Assembly: GCA_041394145.1 (NCBI GenBank)
Contig: JAWKIW010000008.1
Span: forward strand, 62,001 to 126,000
Direction of reading: 5' to 3'
Length of the DNA: 64,000 nt
Origin: JAWKIW01 sp041394145
Lineage (GTDB): Bacteria > Actinomycetota > Acidimicrobiia > Acidimicrobiales > Acidimicrobilacustridaceae
The stretch's first letter is position 1, and the number at the start of each line of letters is the position of its first letter. Made by a program: the position numbers and the translations under genes. The notes under the pieces are model-generated. The model had not been told where the DNA came from and did not search any database. It was given only the letters and a program-made list of their open reading frames with translations. Shown here one piece after another: positions 25,300-35,060 of this stretch.

Positions 25300-26963
25300 G
25301 CGTGCTGGCGCGCCTGGTCCGCCTGGCCGGACCGTTCCGGTGGTGGCTGGCCGGCGCCTGCCTGCTGGCCTTCGCCACCATGGGCGCCAACGTGGCGCTG
25401 ATCGCCTTCTCCGCCTACCTCATCGCCAAGGCGGCGGTGGTGACGTCCACCGCCGATCTGGCCGTCGCCATCACCGCGGTGCGGTTCTTCGCCGTGGCCC
25501 GCGCCGCCCTCCGCTACGCCGAGCGCTACGTGGGCCACCTCGCCACCTTCCGGCTCCTCACCCGACTGCGGGTCTGGTTCTACCGGGGCGTCGAGCCGCT
25601 CGCCCCGGCGCGCCTCGTCGAGCGCCACAGCGCCGACGTGTTCACCCGCATCGGCGCCGACGTCGAGACGCTGCAGCACTTCTACCTGCGGGTGCTCGTC
25701 CCGCCCGTCGCCGCCGCCCTCACCATGGTGCTGGCGAGCGGCATCCTCGGGTCTCTCGACTGGCGCCTGGGTGCGGTCCTGCTGGCCTTCCTCACGCTCA
25801 CCGGGGTGGTCCTGCCGCTGGCGACGCGCCAGCTCAGCCGCCCGGTCGCCGCCGCGACCGTCGCCGAGCGGGCCGGGTTGCACACGGCGACGGTCGACGC
25901 CGTGCAGGGGCTCGCCGACCTCCTCAGCGCCGGTGCCGAGGCGGACCAACGGGCCCGGCTTCGGGCGTCGTCCCGTGCCCTCTCCCACCTCGAGCGACGG
26001 GTGGCCCGGGTGCGCAGCACCGCCGAGGGCCTCGGTGCCCTGTGCACCGGGCTGGCCGCCGTCACGGTGACGGCGCTGGCGGTCCCCCTGGTGACCGACG
26101 GCCGGCTCGACGGCGTGCTGCTCGCGGTCGTGCCGCTCACCGCCATCGCCGCCTTCGAGGCGGTGACGCCGTTGGCCGCCGCCTTCGCCGACCTCGACCG
26201 CAGCCGAGCCGCGGCCGAGCGCCTCTTCGAGCTCGTCGACGCCGAGCCGGCCGTCGTCGACCCCGTCGCGCCCGCGGCGCCGCCGACGTCGTTCGACCTC
26301 GCCGTGGACGGGCTCACCTTCTCCTACGCCGCTGACGAGCCTCCGGTCCTCGACGGGGTGCACCTCACCGTCCCCGAGGGGGCGTGGGCGGCGATCGTCG
26401 GCCCGAGCGGATCGGGCAAGTCCACGCTCGTCGCCCTCTGGTTGCGGTTCTGGGACCCGCCGGCCGGCACGATGCGACTCGGCGGCCGCGACGTGCGCGA
26501 CCTGCGGGCCGACGACGTGCGCGCCGCCTTCGCCGTCGTGGCCCAGCACGACCACCTCTTCGACACCACCATCGCCGACAACCTCCGCCTCGCCGACCCC
26601 GACGCCACCGACGACGACATCGAGCGGGTGTGCCGGATCGCGCAGGTCCACGACGTCGTCGCCGCGCTGCCCGACGGCTACGCCACCCGGCTCGGTCCCG
26701 ACGGCGCCCGGCTCAGCGGCGGCGAGCGCCAACGGCTGCTCATCGCCCGCGCCCTGCTGCGCGATGCACCCGTCCTCGTGCTCGACGAGGCCACCGCCCA
26801 CCTCGACCGGGCGACCGAGGAAGCGGTGCTCGACGGCATCCGTCGGTCGCGGACCGGTCGCACCACGATCCTCGTCGCCCACCACGCCGACCGCCTCGCC
26901 GGGGTCGACACCGTCGTGCGGCTCGGCGAGGCGGTCGTGCCCCTCGCCGCCGAGCCCGCGTGA
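25296..26963 (+). CDS. cydC: thiol reductant ABC exporter subunit CydC
   Basis: 555-residue partner of CydD. N-terminal membrane domain (FRWWLAGACLLAFATMGANV, VALIAFSAYLIAKAAVVTS) then an ATPase with GPSGSGKST, RLSGGERQRL and VLVLDEATAHLD. GTG 25296 overlaps the cydD stop, so synthesis of the heterodimer is coupled; an apparent longer frame starting at 24639 runs through cydD and is not coding. Completes the oxidase-plus-exporter operon. Confidence 0.93.
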   Translation: MSVLARLVRLAGPFRWWLAGACLLAFATMGANVALIAFSAYLIAKAAVVTSTADLAVAITAVRFFAVARAALRYAERYVGHLATFRLLTRLRVWFYRGVEPLAPARLVERHSADVFTRIGADVETLQHFYLRVLVPPVAAALTMVLASGILGSLDWRLGAVLLAFLTLTGVVLPLATRQLSRPVAAATVAERAGLHTATVDAVQGLADLLSAGAEADQRARLRASSRALSHLERRVARVRSTAEGLGALCTGLAAVTVTALAVPLVTDGRLDGVLLAVVPLTAIAAFEAVTPLAAAFADLDRSRAAAERLFELVDAEPAVVDPVAPAAPPTSFDLAVDGLTFSYAADEPPVLDGVHLTVPEGAWAAIVGPSGSGKSTLVALWLRFWDPPAGTMRLGGRDVRDLRADDVRAAFAVVAQHDHLFDTTIADNLRLADPDATDDDIERVCRIAQVHDVVAALPDGYATRLGPDGARLSGGERQRLLIARALLRDAPVLVLDEATAHLDRATEEAVLDGIRRSRTGRTTILVAHHADRLAGVDTVVRLGEAVVPLAAEPA

Positions 26964-27062
26964 GCACCGGCCCGACCGGGGGCGACTGCCGGCCGCACGG
27001 GCCGCGCCGGTAGCGTGAGCGCCGCCGACGCCGTCGCGGGCGGCGGCGACGAGGAAGGCGCG

Positions 27063-28733
27063 ATGCGAGGAGCCCAACGGCTGCGACGGGCGGCCCTGAC
27101 GACGGCAGCCGCCCTGACGCTGGCGTCGGCGTGCTCGGACTCGGGCACCACCACCAGCGGCGCCGCCCCCGCCGGCTCAGACCGGACCCGCGACGCCGCC
27201 GTGGCGTCGAGCCGGACACCGTGCACCCGCCCACCGGAGGCACCGCCGAAGGCCGTCTGGGTGACCGGCTCGAGCAGCGACCGCGACCTCACCTCGTTCG
27301 ACGGGACGACCATCCGCATCCACTGGTTCCCGAAGCCGGATGCGTCGGCGACGGCACCCGCACCCACGGTCCTCATGGGCCCGGGCTGGGGCCTGCCGGG
27401 GGACACCAGCCTCGACGACGTCGACGACCCCGGCGCCATCAGCATCAGCGAGCTGCACGACGCCGGCTTCAACGTCCTCACCTGGGACCCCCGGGGCTTC
27501 GGCCGGTCCACCGGCACGGCCCGGGTCAACGATCCCGATGCCGAGGGCCGCGACGTGCAGGTCCTCATCGACTGGGTGGCGGCCCAGTCGGGCGTGCAGC
27601 TCGACGGCGCCGGCGACCCGCGGCTGGGCATGGTCGGCGGCTCCTACGGCGGCGGCATCCAGCTCACCACCGCCGCCCAGGACTGCCGCGTCGACGCCAT
27701 CGTCCCGACGATGGCGTGGAGCTCGCTGGGGAACAGCTTGTACAAGGGCGGCATCGCCAAGACGGGCTGGGCCGGGATCCTGAACGACGTGGCCGCCGGG
27801 GGGACGAGCGACCCCCACATCGACAGCTTCTACCGGTCGGCGACCGCCACCGGGAGGACCAGCGACGAGGACCTCGCCTGGTACGAGTCCAGGGGCCCGG
27901 GCGACGCCGTGTCACGGATCACCGCACCGACCCTGATCATCCAGGGCACGGTGGACGGGTTGTTCACCCTCGACGAGGGCATCACCAACTACCGCCGCCT
28001 GCGCGACGCCGGCACGCCCGTGTCGATGGTGTGGTTCTGCGGCGGGCACGGCGTGTGCCTGACCGACGAGGGCGATCCCGACCGGGTCCGCACGGCCGCG
28101 CTCGCCTGGCTGCGCCGCCACGTCGTCGGCGACACGACGGTGGACACCGGCCCGCGGGTCGAGCTGCTCGACCAGGACGGCCACCGCTACGCCGCCGACG
28201 ACTGGCCCCTGCCGGCGGGCGCACCGGTCACGGCCTCGGGCTCCGGGACGCTGTCGCTGACGGCCGAGGGCGGCTCGGGCCCGGCATGGCCCCGTCCGGG
28301 TGGCCGGCTGCCGGCGCTGCTGGTGCTGCCGGTGACCCCGGCCCGCGCCGCCCACGCGGTGAACGTGCCGGTCGACGCCGGCGCGACCCCTGCGGTGATC
28401 GTGGGCGCGCCGCAGCTGACGATCACCTACTCGGGGACCTCTCCGGGTGGCGATCGACCCCAGCGCGCGTTCGCCCAGCTGGTCGACGACGCCACCGGCG
28501 TCGTGGTCGGCAACCAGGTCACCCCCGTGCCGCTCACCCTCGACGGCGCGACCCACACGACGACGGTGCCCCTGGAGACCATCGCCTTCACGGCGCGACC
28601 CGGCGCCCAGCTCACCCTGCAGCTCACGCCGACCACCGTGGCGTACGCGCAACCCCAGCTGGGTGGGACGGTCACCTTCGATCAGATCAGGCTCAGCCTG
28701 CCCACCGCCGCGAACCTCACCCCGGGCGGGTGA
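27063..28733 (+). CDS. secreted/lipoprotein CocE/X-Pro dipeptidyl-peptidase-like hydrolase
   Basis: 556 residues. Signal MRGAQRLRRAALTTAAALTL ASAC resembles a lipoprotein signal with a weak lipobox. Alpha/beta hydrolase core: ISELHDAGFNVLTWDPRGFG, nucleophile Ser194 in GGSYGGG, acid in QGTVDGLF, and GGHGVCL for the His. The C-terminal beta-rich domain (PQLTITYSGTSPGG ... RLSLPTAANL) fits the X-Pro dipeptidyl-peptidase/cocaine-esterase family. ATG 27063 preferred over GTG 27015, since it is preceded by GAGGAAGG and begins the signal peptide. Likely an extracellular acyl- or peptide-ester hydrolase. Confidence 0.8.
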   Translation: MRGAQRLRRAALTTAAALTLASACSDSGTTTSGAAPAGSDRTRDAAVASSRTPCTRPPEAPPKAVWVTGSSSDRDLTSFDGTTIRIHWFPKPDASATAPAPTVLMGPGWGLPGDTSLDDVDDPGAISISELHDAGFNVLTWDPRGFGRSTGTARVNDPDAEGRDVQVLIDWVAAQSGVQLDGAGDPRLGMVGGSYGGGIQLTTAAQDCRVDAIVPTMAWSSLGNSLYKGGIAKTGWAGILNDVAAGGTSDPHIDSFYRSATATGRTSDEDLAWYESRGPGDAVSRITAPTLIIQGTVDGLFTLDEGITNYRRLRDAGTPVSMVWFCGGHGVCLTDEGDPDRVRTAALAWLRRHVVGDTTVDTGPRVELLDQDGHRYAADDWPLPAGAPVTASGSGTLSLTAEGGSGPAWPRPGGRLPALLVLPVTPARAAHAVNVPVDAGATPAVIVGAPQLTITYSGTSPGGDRPQRAFAQLVDDATGVVVGNQVTPVPLTLDGATHTTTVPLETIAFTARPGAQLTLQLTPTTVAYAQPQLGGTVTFDQIRLSLPTAANLTPGG

Positions 28734-28792
28734 CCCGGGGCCGGCACGACGGCCGGGGCCCTCGACCCTGACACGCTCCTCATCGTCTCCTC

Positions 28793-29758
28793 ATGGCCGT
28801 GCGACACCGTGGTCGGATGCGAAGGCACCTCCTCTGGCCGGTGGCGGTGGTGGTCGCCACGTCCTCCGTGGCCGCCGCGTGCGTCGCCGCCCCGCCCGTG
28901 GTCGACCCGGCGCCGTCGAACGGGGGCGCTCCCACGACCGCCGCCACCGCCGGCTGCGGGGCCACCGACCAGCGCGTCGAGCGGGACATCGCCTACGGAC
29001 CGGTGCCCGAGGGCACCGACCCGAACCTGCGCAGCCTCGACGTGTACACCCCGACCCTGCCCGCGGGCTGTCCGCCGGCCCCGGTGGTCGTGTACGTCCA
29101 CGGCGGCGGCTGGCAGCGCGGCGACAAGAAGGCCGTGGGCGCCAAGGCCGACCTCGCCCGGACGCAGGGCTGGGTGCTGGTCAGCGTCAACTACCGCTTG
29201 GCCCCGGCCGTGACCTACCCCACCTTCAACGACGACGTCGCCGAGGCCGTGGTGTGGGCGCGCGACCACGCTGCCGACCACGGCGGTGACCCGGACCGCA
29301 TCGTCCTGCTCGGCCACTCCGCCGGCGCGACCATCGCCGCGTCGGTGGCCACCGACGAACGCCCGCTCCGGCGCGCCGGGGCCGACCTGTCCACCATCCG
29401 GTGTGCGATCCCGGTCGACTCGGCCTACGACGTCGTCACCGAGGCGGGTGCCGACCGGCAGATCTACCTGCAGGCCTTCGGTGACGACCCGGCGGTGTGG
29501 TCCGACGCCTCGCCGCTCAGCCACGTGGCGCCCGGCACGGGCATCCCGCCCTTCCTGCTCGTGACGCGGGGGCGCGACGCGTGGACGGCCAAGGCCGAGC
29601 GGCTCGCCGACGCGCTGCGCGGCGCCGGCGTGCCCACCACGGTGGTCGACGCCGGCGCGGCGGTGTCCCACGAGGACGTCAACCAGATGATCGGCACGCC
29701 CGGCGACGCGGTGGTCACGCCGGCGATCCTCGACTTCGTCCAGCGCTGCGGCGAGTAG
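28793..29758 (+). CDS. secreted alpha/beta hydrolase (esterase-like)
   Basis: 321 residues. Signal peptide LLWPVAVVVATSSVAAAC with a lipobox-like end. HSL-type core: PVVVYVHGGGWQRGDKKA (oxyanion HGGGW), YRLAPAVTYPTFNDDVAEAV, GHSAGA (nucleophile Ser), and a C-terminal SHEDVN with the His. Starts at ATG 28793 or 28817 (MRRHLLW), which lies right at the signal peptide. Acts on carboxyl esters; substrate unknown. Follows the previous hydrolase by 59 bases; the two are likely independent paralogues of exported hydrolases. Confidence 0.8.
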   Translation: MAVRHRGRMRRHLLWPVAVVVATSSVAAACVAAPPVVDPAPSNGGAPTTAATAGCGATDQRVERDIAYGPVPEGTDPNLRSLDVYTPTLPAGCPPAPVVVYVHGGGWQRGDKKAVGAKADLARTQGWVLVSVNYRLAPAVTYPTFNDDVAEAVVWARDHAADHGGDPDRIVLLGHSAGATIAASVATDERPLRRAGADLSTIRCAIPVDSAYDVVTEAGADRQIYLQAFGDDPAVWSDASPLSHVAPGTGIPPFLLVTRGRDAWTAKAERLADALRGAGVPTTVVDAGAAVSHEDVNQMIGTPGDAVVTPAILDFVQRCGE

Positions 29759-29772
29759 CGCCGAGCCTCGGA

Positions 29773-31797
29773 TCAGGAGCCGGCGGGGGCGTCGACCATC
29801 GGCCGCAGCTGGGGCGCGAGCCAGTCCTGCCAGATCTGGCGGGCGCCCTCCCAGGTGAAGTGCACGCTGTCCTCGCTCATGGGGACCTGATCGATGCGGG
29901 CCCGGTAGCTGCCGTCGGGGCACAGGTAGCCGGCGAGGTCGAGCACCGCGGTGGTGTCGGGGTTGGCCGCACCGACCCGACGGACCACGCGGTTCACGGC
30001 CGCCACCCGCCACTGCTCGGTGGCCTGGGTGTTGGGCTTGGTCGCCGTGTCGATCTGGGCGTCGACGCACGGCAGCGTCAGGATCACGACCTTGCCCCCC
30101 CGGGCCGAGAGCACGTCGATGCCGTACTGGACGGCATCGGCCAACCGCTCCTCCCACTCGGGGGTGCCCACCTCGTACAGCCGCGTGGCGCCGTCGACCG
30201 TCTCCTTGCGGTCGTAGAGCTCCCAGCCCCACGCGAGCAGCACCGAGACCCTCGGATCGTGGGCGTCGACCTGGTCCTTCCACAGCTCGGGCCAGCTGCG
30301 ACAGCCCGCGTCCTGCACCTGGCCGTGCCCGTAGTTCTGCAGCTCGCCACCGGTGATGCCGCAGCCCGGGACGGCGGCGAGGAAGGTGCGGAAGCCCGCC
30401 CCGGTGTCGACGCCGTCCTTGGCCGTCTCCAGCCCGAGGATGTAGGGCATCGAGTCCCCGGCGAACACGAGCGTGGGCCGACCCTCGGCGTCGGTGCCGC
30501 CGGTCAGGCTCGGGCGGGCGACGACGCTCGACACGATGAACGCGACCACGACGAGGACCGCCACGCCGGCGAGCACCGGGCGCCGCTCGGGGTGCGCGGT
30601 CACCATCCGTCGCAGCGACGGCTCGACGACCAGCGCCCAGGCCGCCCCCAGGCCGATCGCGACCGCGATCCGCACGAGGGCGGCGAGCAGGTCGGGGCCG
30701 GCGAGGCGGCCATCGGGCACCAGGGCGTAGACGGGACCGTGCCAGACGTACACGGCGTAGGCGAGGGCCGCCGTGGCACCGATCGCCCGGACCCGACGAG
30801 CCGAGGCCAGCAACCCGGCGTCGTCACCCGCCGCCACGGCGGCGAGCAGCACGGCGGCGACCAGCAGATCGGTGACGAGGAACGAGCCGGAGGGCAGCCC
30901 CGGCGCCAGCGGCGTGGTCACCACGACGAGGACGGCGGTGACGAGCGCGGCGCCGAGGCCGAGCGCCTGCCCGCGGCGGCTGCGGAGCCGGCGCACGACG
31001 GCTCCGTCGGCCAGCACCGCGGCGGCCACGCCGACGAACAGCGCGGACGCCCGCGTGTCGGTGCCGAACAGGATGCGGATCGGCTGCGGTTCGAGCGCCA
31101 TGCCCGCCGCCCCGCGCAGCCACCCCGGCAGCGACGTGGGATCGATCCCGAGCGGCCAGTCGCCCGCCTCGGTGATCGATGCGAAGCGGCCGAGCACGAC
31201 CGTCCAGACCGCCGAGCCCACGGCGCCGGCGCCGCACGCCCACAGGACGAACCGGCGGCTCAGGGGACGCCGGGCGATCAGGGCGAGGCCGGCGATCGCC
31301 AGCAGGGCGAGCTGGGCCCCCACCGACGTGGCCCACATCGGGCGGAACGGGCTGGCGGACAGCCCGGCCTCGCCGGCGAAGCCACCGAACACGTAGCGCC
31401 AGTTCGCCATCTGCACCAGCGAGGTGAGGCCGTCGCCGAGGACGCGGTGCCGCGTGACGAACGGCCCGACGAAGGGCCAGAGCACGGCGACGGCCGCGGT
31501 CACGCCGAGCAGGGCCGGCAGGCGACGCCGGGCCTCGGCGGCGATGCTCGCACCGGCGGTCCACCGGCGGAAGCGCGCCAGCCGGACGAGGCCGAACGCG
31601 GCGACGACGAAGAGGATGTCGTAGGCCAGCGGGGCGCCACCGGCGATGGTGCCGTTGCCGTCACCGACCAGGATGGCGACGAGGGCGAAGGCGACCAGCA
31701 GCCAGCCCGCCGCCGGCACGGGATGGCGCCGGTCGGCGGCCGACGTGGCGGCGCGCACGCTCCGGGGCAGCTCGACGGGGATCATGGGCGCCGCCAC
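29773..31797 (-). CDS. OafA-type membrane acyltransferase with C-terminal SGNH domain
   Basis: 674 residues. Ten or so hydrophobic helices form an acyltransferase-3 domain (VLGDGLTSLVQMANWRYVFG; the first helices before it are shortened, so the usual N-terminal His motif is not obvious). The C-terminal extracytoplasmic SGNH hydrolase-like domain has Ser449 in FAGDSMPYI and a final Asp-x-x-His in DSVHFTWEG. Enzymes of this class O-acetylate surface polysaccharides or peptidoglycan, using membrane acyl transfer then the SGNH domain. Convergent with the 28793 gene. Start ATG 31797 or 31785. Confidence 0.85.
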   Translation of the reverse strand: MAAPMIPVELPRSVRAATSAADRRHPVPAAGWLLVAFALVAILVGDGNGTIAGGAPLAYDILFVVAAFGLVRLARFRRWTAGASIAAEARRRLPALLGVTAAVAVLWPFVGPFVTRHRVLGDGLTSLVQMANWRYVFGGFAGEAGLSASPFRPMWATSVGAQLALLAIAGLALIARRPLSRRFVLWACGAGAVGSAVWTVVLGRFASITEAGDWPLGIDPTSLPGWLRGAAGMALEPQPIRILFGTDTRASALFVGVAAAVLADGAVVRRLRSRRGQALGLGAALVTAVLVVVTTPLAPGLPSGSFLVTDLLVAAVLLAAVAAGDDAGLLASARRVRAIGATAALAYAVYVWHGPVYALVPDGRLAGPDLLAALVRIAVAIGLGAAWALVVEPSLRRMVTAHPERRPVLAGVAVLVVVAFIVSSVVARPSLTGGTDAEGRPTLVFAGDSMPYILGLETAKDGVDTGAGFRTFLAAVPGCGITGGELQNYGHGQVQDAGCRSWPELWKDQVDAHDPRVSVLLAWGWELYDRKETVDGATRLYEVGTPEWEERLADAVQYGIDVLSARGGKVVILTLPCVDAQIDTATKPNTQATEQWRVAAVNRVVRRVGAANPDTTAVLDLAGYLCPDGSYRARIDQVPMSEDSVHFTWEGARQIWQDWLAPQLRPMVDAPAGS

Positions 31798-31848
31798 AGT
31801 AGCGAAGCACCCCTGCCGCTCCGGCCGCGCCCGCCTCCCGACGACCGC

Positions 31849-33402
31849 TCAGCGGCCGATGGTCGAGCGCTCGGCGTCGGCCACGAAGCGGTCGGCGTCG
31901 ACGCGGCGCAGGTGGCCCGCCGCCACCGCCGCCTCGGCCGACGCGGTGACGCGCCGCACGTACGTCTCGTGGTCGGGGTACAGGGCGGCGAGGGTGGCGG
32001 CGTCGAACGGCACGGTGCTGCCGAGCAGGCCGCACACGTACCCGCCGGCCGCGTTGTCCCCGCGCAGGGCGGCCACCGGCGCGTCGACGGGAGGTGTGCG
32101 GATCCCCCCCAGCGCGTTGCCGTGCTCGTCGCGGACGATGCGGTCGCCCTCCACCCGCAGCGGCGCACCGGCGGCCGGAGCCACGCCGTCGACCACCCAG
32201 GTCCGCAGCGCCTCGACCGCCGTGGCCACCACCGCGGCCTGGGGGCCGTCGTTGATCTCGCCGCAGGCCGCGGTGAGCGGCTCGAGGGGTGACGGCGAGC
32301 CGGCGGGTGCGCCGGCGGCGAAGTACTCGAACAGCGCCCGATCGAGGTGCGAGGTGCCGGCCACCTCCCAGGTGCGGAGCCGATCGGTGTCGGGCTGGCG
32401 GGCGGCCAGGAAGGGGAGGCCGAGGATGTCGCCCTCGGTCTCCAGCTGCAGGACCGGGACCTCGAGATCGCCGCGGATCCGGGCGAAGGGCGGCTGGGGG
32501 GCCGGATCGGTGTGCAGGACCGAGCCGCCCGTGCTGCGGCTGTGCACGAGGAACCCGTCGTAGATGCGGGCGACCGGGTGCACGGCGTTCACGTAGGTCA
32601 CCATCCGGGCCGCCGACTGCGACTCGCCCGCCGCCAGCAGGCGGGTGACCGGCACCCCGCCGAGCGGATCGACGTCGCCGGGGCGCCGCAGCGCCGCCGC
32701 CACCTGGGAGAAGATGTCGTAGCTGTGGTCGTCGCCGGGGTGCACGAGGGATCCGTAGCGGGTCGGGTCCCAGACCTTCAGCGGCGTCGGCTCCAGCCCG
32801 GGGAAGGGGATCACGGCACCGCCGCCCTGCACGCCCATCGCCTGGGCCGACACCCCCACCCAGGTCGTGCCGTGCGAGAGCAGCTCGTCGTGGGCCTGCG
32901 CGAACTCGACGTCGCTGTCAAGGCCGCTGGTGACGTTGAGCCACTCGACCAGCACGGTGCCGTCGGCGGCGGCGGGGTCGGACGGGCGGCGCACGAGGAT
33001 GCGGGTGGTGTAGGGGGCGCCCGTCGTCGGCTCGACCGACCAGGCGCCGTCGGTGCCCCACGGCCCGGCCTCCCGATACGCCGTGGCCGTCCCCGACACG
33101 AGGTACTCCTCCTCGACGTAGCCGGCCCGCTCCCGAAGGTCGGCCGGCATGGCGTTGAAGGGCGCGCCACGCTGCCCGCCGGTGAGGGGGCCGGTGACGG
33201 TGGGCTGGGCCACGGCCGCGCCGCGGGCGTCGGGCGCACGTGGGGTCGAGCCCGCCGGGGTGCCGACCGAGCCCGCCGTCACCCGGTCGGCACCGGACGT
33301 GCCGGTCTCCGGGGTGGTGGGGGACGAGGAGCAGGCGGCCAGCACGGCGAGCCCGGCCAGCGCGAGGGACGCGGCGGCCCTGCGGCCCCGTCGCCCGGTC
33401 AT
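31849..33402 (-). CDS. lipoprotein alpha/beta hydrolase-domain protein (Abhydrolase_10 type)
   Basis: 517 residues from ATG 33402. Lipoprotein signal GRRAAASLALAGLAVLAAC. Family blocks include PYTTRILVRRPSDPAAADGT, VLVEWLNVTSGLD, GVSAQAMGVQGGG, TRLLAAGESQSAARMVTYVN (nucleophile Ser), VPVLQLETEGD and EVAGTSHLD near the His. This matches the large secreted alpha/beta hydrolase group annotated only as hydrolase domain. Tail-to-tail or head-to-tail relations to neighbours show no obvious operon. Function unknown. Confidence 0.8.
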   Translation of the reverse strand: MTGRRGRRAAASLALAGLAVLAACSSSPTTPETGTSGADRVTAGSVGTPAGSTPRAPDARGAAVAQPTVTGPLTGGQRGAPFNAMPADLRERAGYVEEEYLVSGTATAYREAGPWGTDGAWSVEPTTGAPYTTRILVRRPSDPAAADGTVLVEWLNVTSGLDSDVEFAQAHDELLSHGTTWVGVSAQAMGVQGGGAVIPFPGLEPTPLKVWDPTRYGSLVHPGDDHSYDIFSQVAAALRRPGDVDPLGGVPVTRLLAAGESQSAARMVTYVNAVHPVARIYDGFLVHSRSTGGSVLHTDPAPQPPFARIRGDLEVPVLQLETEGDILGLPFLAARQPDTDRLRTWEVAGTSHLDRALFEYFAAGAPAGSPSPLEPLTAACGEINDGPQAAVVATAVEALRTWVVDGVAPAAGAPLRVEGDRIVRDEHGNALGGIRTPPVDAPVAALRGDNAAGGYVCGLLGSTVPFDAATLAALYPDHETYVRRVTASAEAAVAAGHLRRVDADRFVADAERSTIGR

Positions 33403-33485
33403 GTGCGCCACCAACCCACGGGGGCAACGTAGCCGCCCCTCCCGGTCGGGAGCCCTCGGGCCACGGGGCCGGTCGAGGGCCCGGC

Positions 33486-34082
33486 TCAGCGGTGTGTCGG
33501 CGGCGGGGCGACCGGGTCGAGCGCCGCCTCGAAGACGGCGAACACGACGGGGCCGTAGGTCGCCGCCACCCCGACGCCCACCTGCAGCACGGCCATGAGC
33601 AGCGACAGCACGATCGTGATGGCGCCGTTGGCGATGCGGTCGGGATCGATGTCGTCGCGCACCAGGCCGTCCAGCTGGTCGGTACGGAGCCGGTCGGCGA
33701 CGGCCTTGCGCAGCTCGGCCATCGCCGGGATGTCGATCATGTGGTCGGTCACGTGCGGCTCGAGGCCGGACAGGACGCGCCGCGCCAGCGGGTGGCCCTG
33801 CACGGCGTCGACCAGCGTGGGCAGCAAGGTGTCGCGCCAGGATCGGGCGTCGGGCTCGTCGAAGATGTGGGACACGCCCTCGTGGATCACGCCGGCGGCG
33901 TCCTCGTCGAGCGCAGCGAGGAACAGCGCCTCCTTGTTGGGGAAGTAGGCGTAGGTGATGGTGCTGCCGACCCCGGCGTCGCGGGCGATCCGGGCGACCG
34001 AGGTGGCCCGGAACCCGTCCTGGCCGAACCGCTCGATGGCGGCGACGAGGATCGCCTGGCGTGTCTGCTCGCCCCGGCCCAT
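33486..34082 (-). CDS. TetR-family transcriptional regulator
   Basis: 198 residues from ATG 34082: TRQAILVAAIERFGQDGFRA, TSVARIARDAGVGSTITYAY, FPNKEALFLAALDEDA form the TetR helix-turn-helix. The ligand domain (DTLLPTLVDAVQGHPLARRV ... VGVGVAATYG) is unassigned. A longer frame to 34121 lacks support. Divergent from the PF10118-type gene; the 62-base spacer carries an inverted repeat overlapping the likely promoter, so this protein probably represses both. Confidence 0.9.
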   Translation of the reverse strand: MGRGEQTRQAILVAAIERFGQDGFRATSVARIARDAGVGSTITYAYFPNKEALFLAALDEDAAGVIHEGVSHIFDEPDARSWRDTLLPTLVDAVQGHPLARRVLSGLEPHVTDHMIDIPAMAELRKAVADRLRTDQLDGLVRDDIDPDRIANGAITIVLSLLMAVLQVGVGVAATYGPVVFAVFEAALDPVAPPPTHR

Positions 34083-34108
34083 GTGGCAAGAGTAACAGGG
34101 ATGAGCGA

Positions 34109-34137
34109 TTGAGCGAAACACTCAAATCATCTAGGTT
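34109..34137 (+). promoter_or_regulatory. promoter with TetR-type inverted repeat
   Basis: TTGAGC (34109-34114), 17-base spacer, TAGGTT (34132-34137); the ATG at 34145 follows 7 bases later, so the transcript would be leaderless. The inverted repeat TTGAG-N7-CTCAA (34109-34113 and 34121-34125) covers the -35 and spacer and is the probable operator of the divergent TetR. Confidence 0.6.
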
Positions 34138-34144
34138 GGACGGC

Positions 34145-35013
34145 ATGACGACCCAGACGAGCAACGCCGAGCGCGCGGTCCCCACCCGGCGCATCTCGTT
34201 CGAGGAGACCTTCGACGACGTGCCGAAGCACTTCGCCCAGGACGGCGACCTCATCAACTCCCACGTCGTCGCCGCCCTCACGTCGGTGTTCCCCGACGGC
34301 GAGGACTTCTTCGTCCGATCCGTCCGCCACTACCGCGACCAGATCACCGACCCGGCGCTGAAGCGGCAGGTCAACGGGTTCATCGGCCAGGAGTCCGTGC
34401 ACGGGCGCGAGCACCGCGGCTTCAACGAGCGCCTCGACGCGCTCGGCTACCGGACCAAGGACGCCGAGCGGATCACCCGCCGGCTGCTCGAGCTCCGCTC
34501 CCGCCACGCGCCGCCGATGGCCAACCTCGCCGCCACCGCCGCCCTCGAGCACTTCACCGCCACGCTCGCCGAGCTGGTGCTCACCGACGACGCCTTCCGC
34601 CTCAGCACGGGCCACCCGGCCGTGCACGACCTGTTCGTCTGGCACGCCCTCGAGGAGGCCGAGCACAAGGCGGTGGCCTTCGACGTCTACCGAGCCGTCG
34701 GCGGCACCGAGCGCATGCGCATCTGGACGATGCGCTTCATCCGCGTCGCCTTCACGGTGGCCATGGTGCTGCAGGTGTGCGGCACGCTGCTCACGGACCG
34801 GGCCACCTACCGGCGGGGGCGGCTGCGCGCCAGCTGGCGCCGCTTCAAGCAGTCGCCGTTCATGAGCCGCGAGCTGCGCGAGCGCCTCCGCGAGTACGAC
34901 CGCAAGGGCTTCCACCCCGACGACCGCGACACCGACGAGCTGGTCGCCCGCTGGCGCGACGAGCTCTTCGGTGACGAGGGCTCCTCAACGGGCTGCTCTC
35001 GACCGCCGCCTGA
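34145..35013 (+). CDS. PF10118-type metal-dependent hydrolase (diiron-like), C-term frameshift
   Basis: About 290 residues. PF10118 proteins are called metal-dependent hydrolases, and the visible ligand pattern is ferritin-like: GQESVHGREHRGFNERL, ALEHFTATLAEL, WHALEEAEHKAVAFDVYRAV. The frame from ATG 34145 stays open far beyond the family end, but near 34980 the neighbouring frame gives LLNGLLSTAA then TGA at 35011-35013, the expected C-terminus, so a one-base deletion is inferred. Controlled by the divergent TetR through a leaderless promoter. Physiological role unknown. Confidence 0.8.
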
Positions 35014-35060
35014 CGGGCGGTTCGGCGCCGGTCGGCGTCGGTTCGCGCGATCCGGGCCGG

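Noticed and set aside
29497..32292. Open frame of 931 codons on the plus strand
   Set aside because: Antisense to the acyltransferase and hydrolase genes; no motifs.
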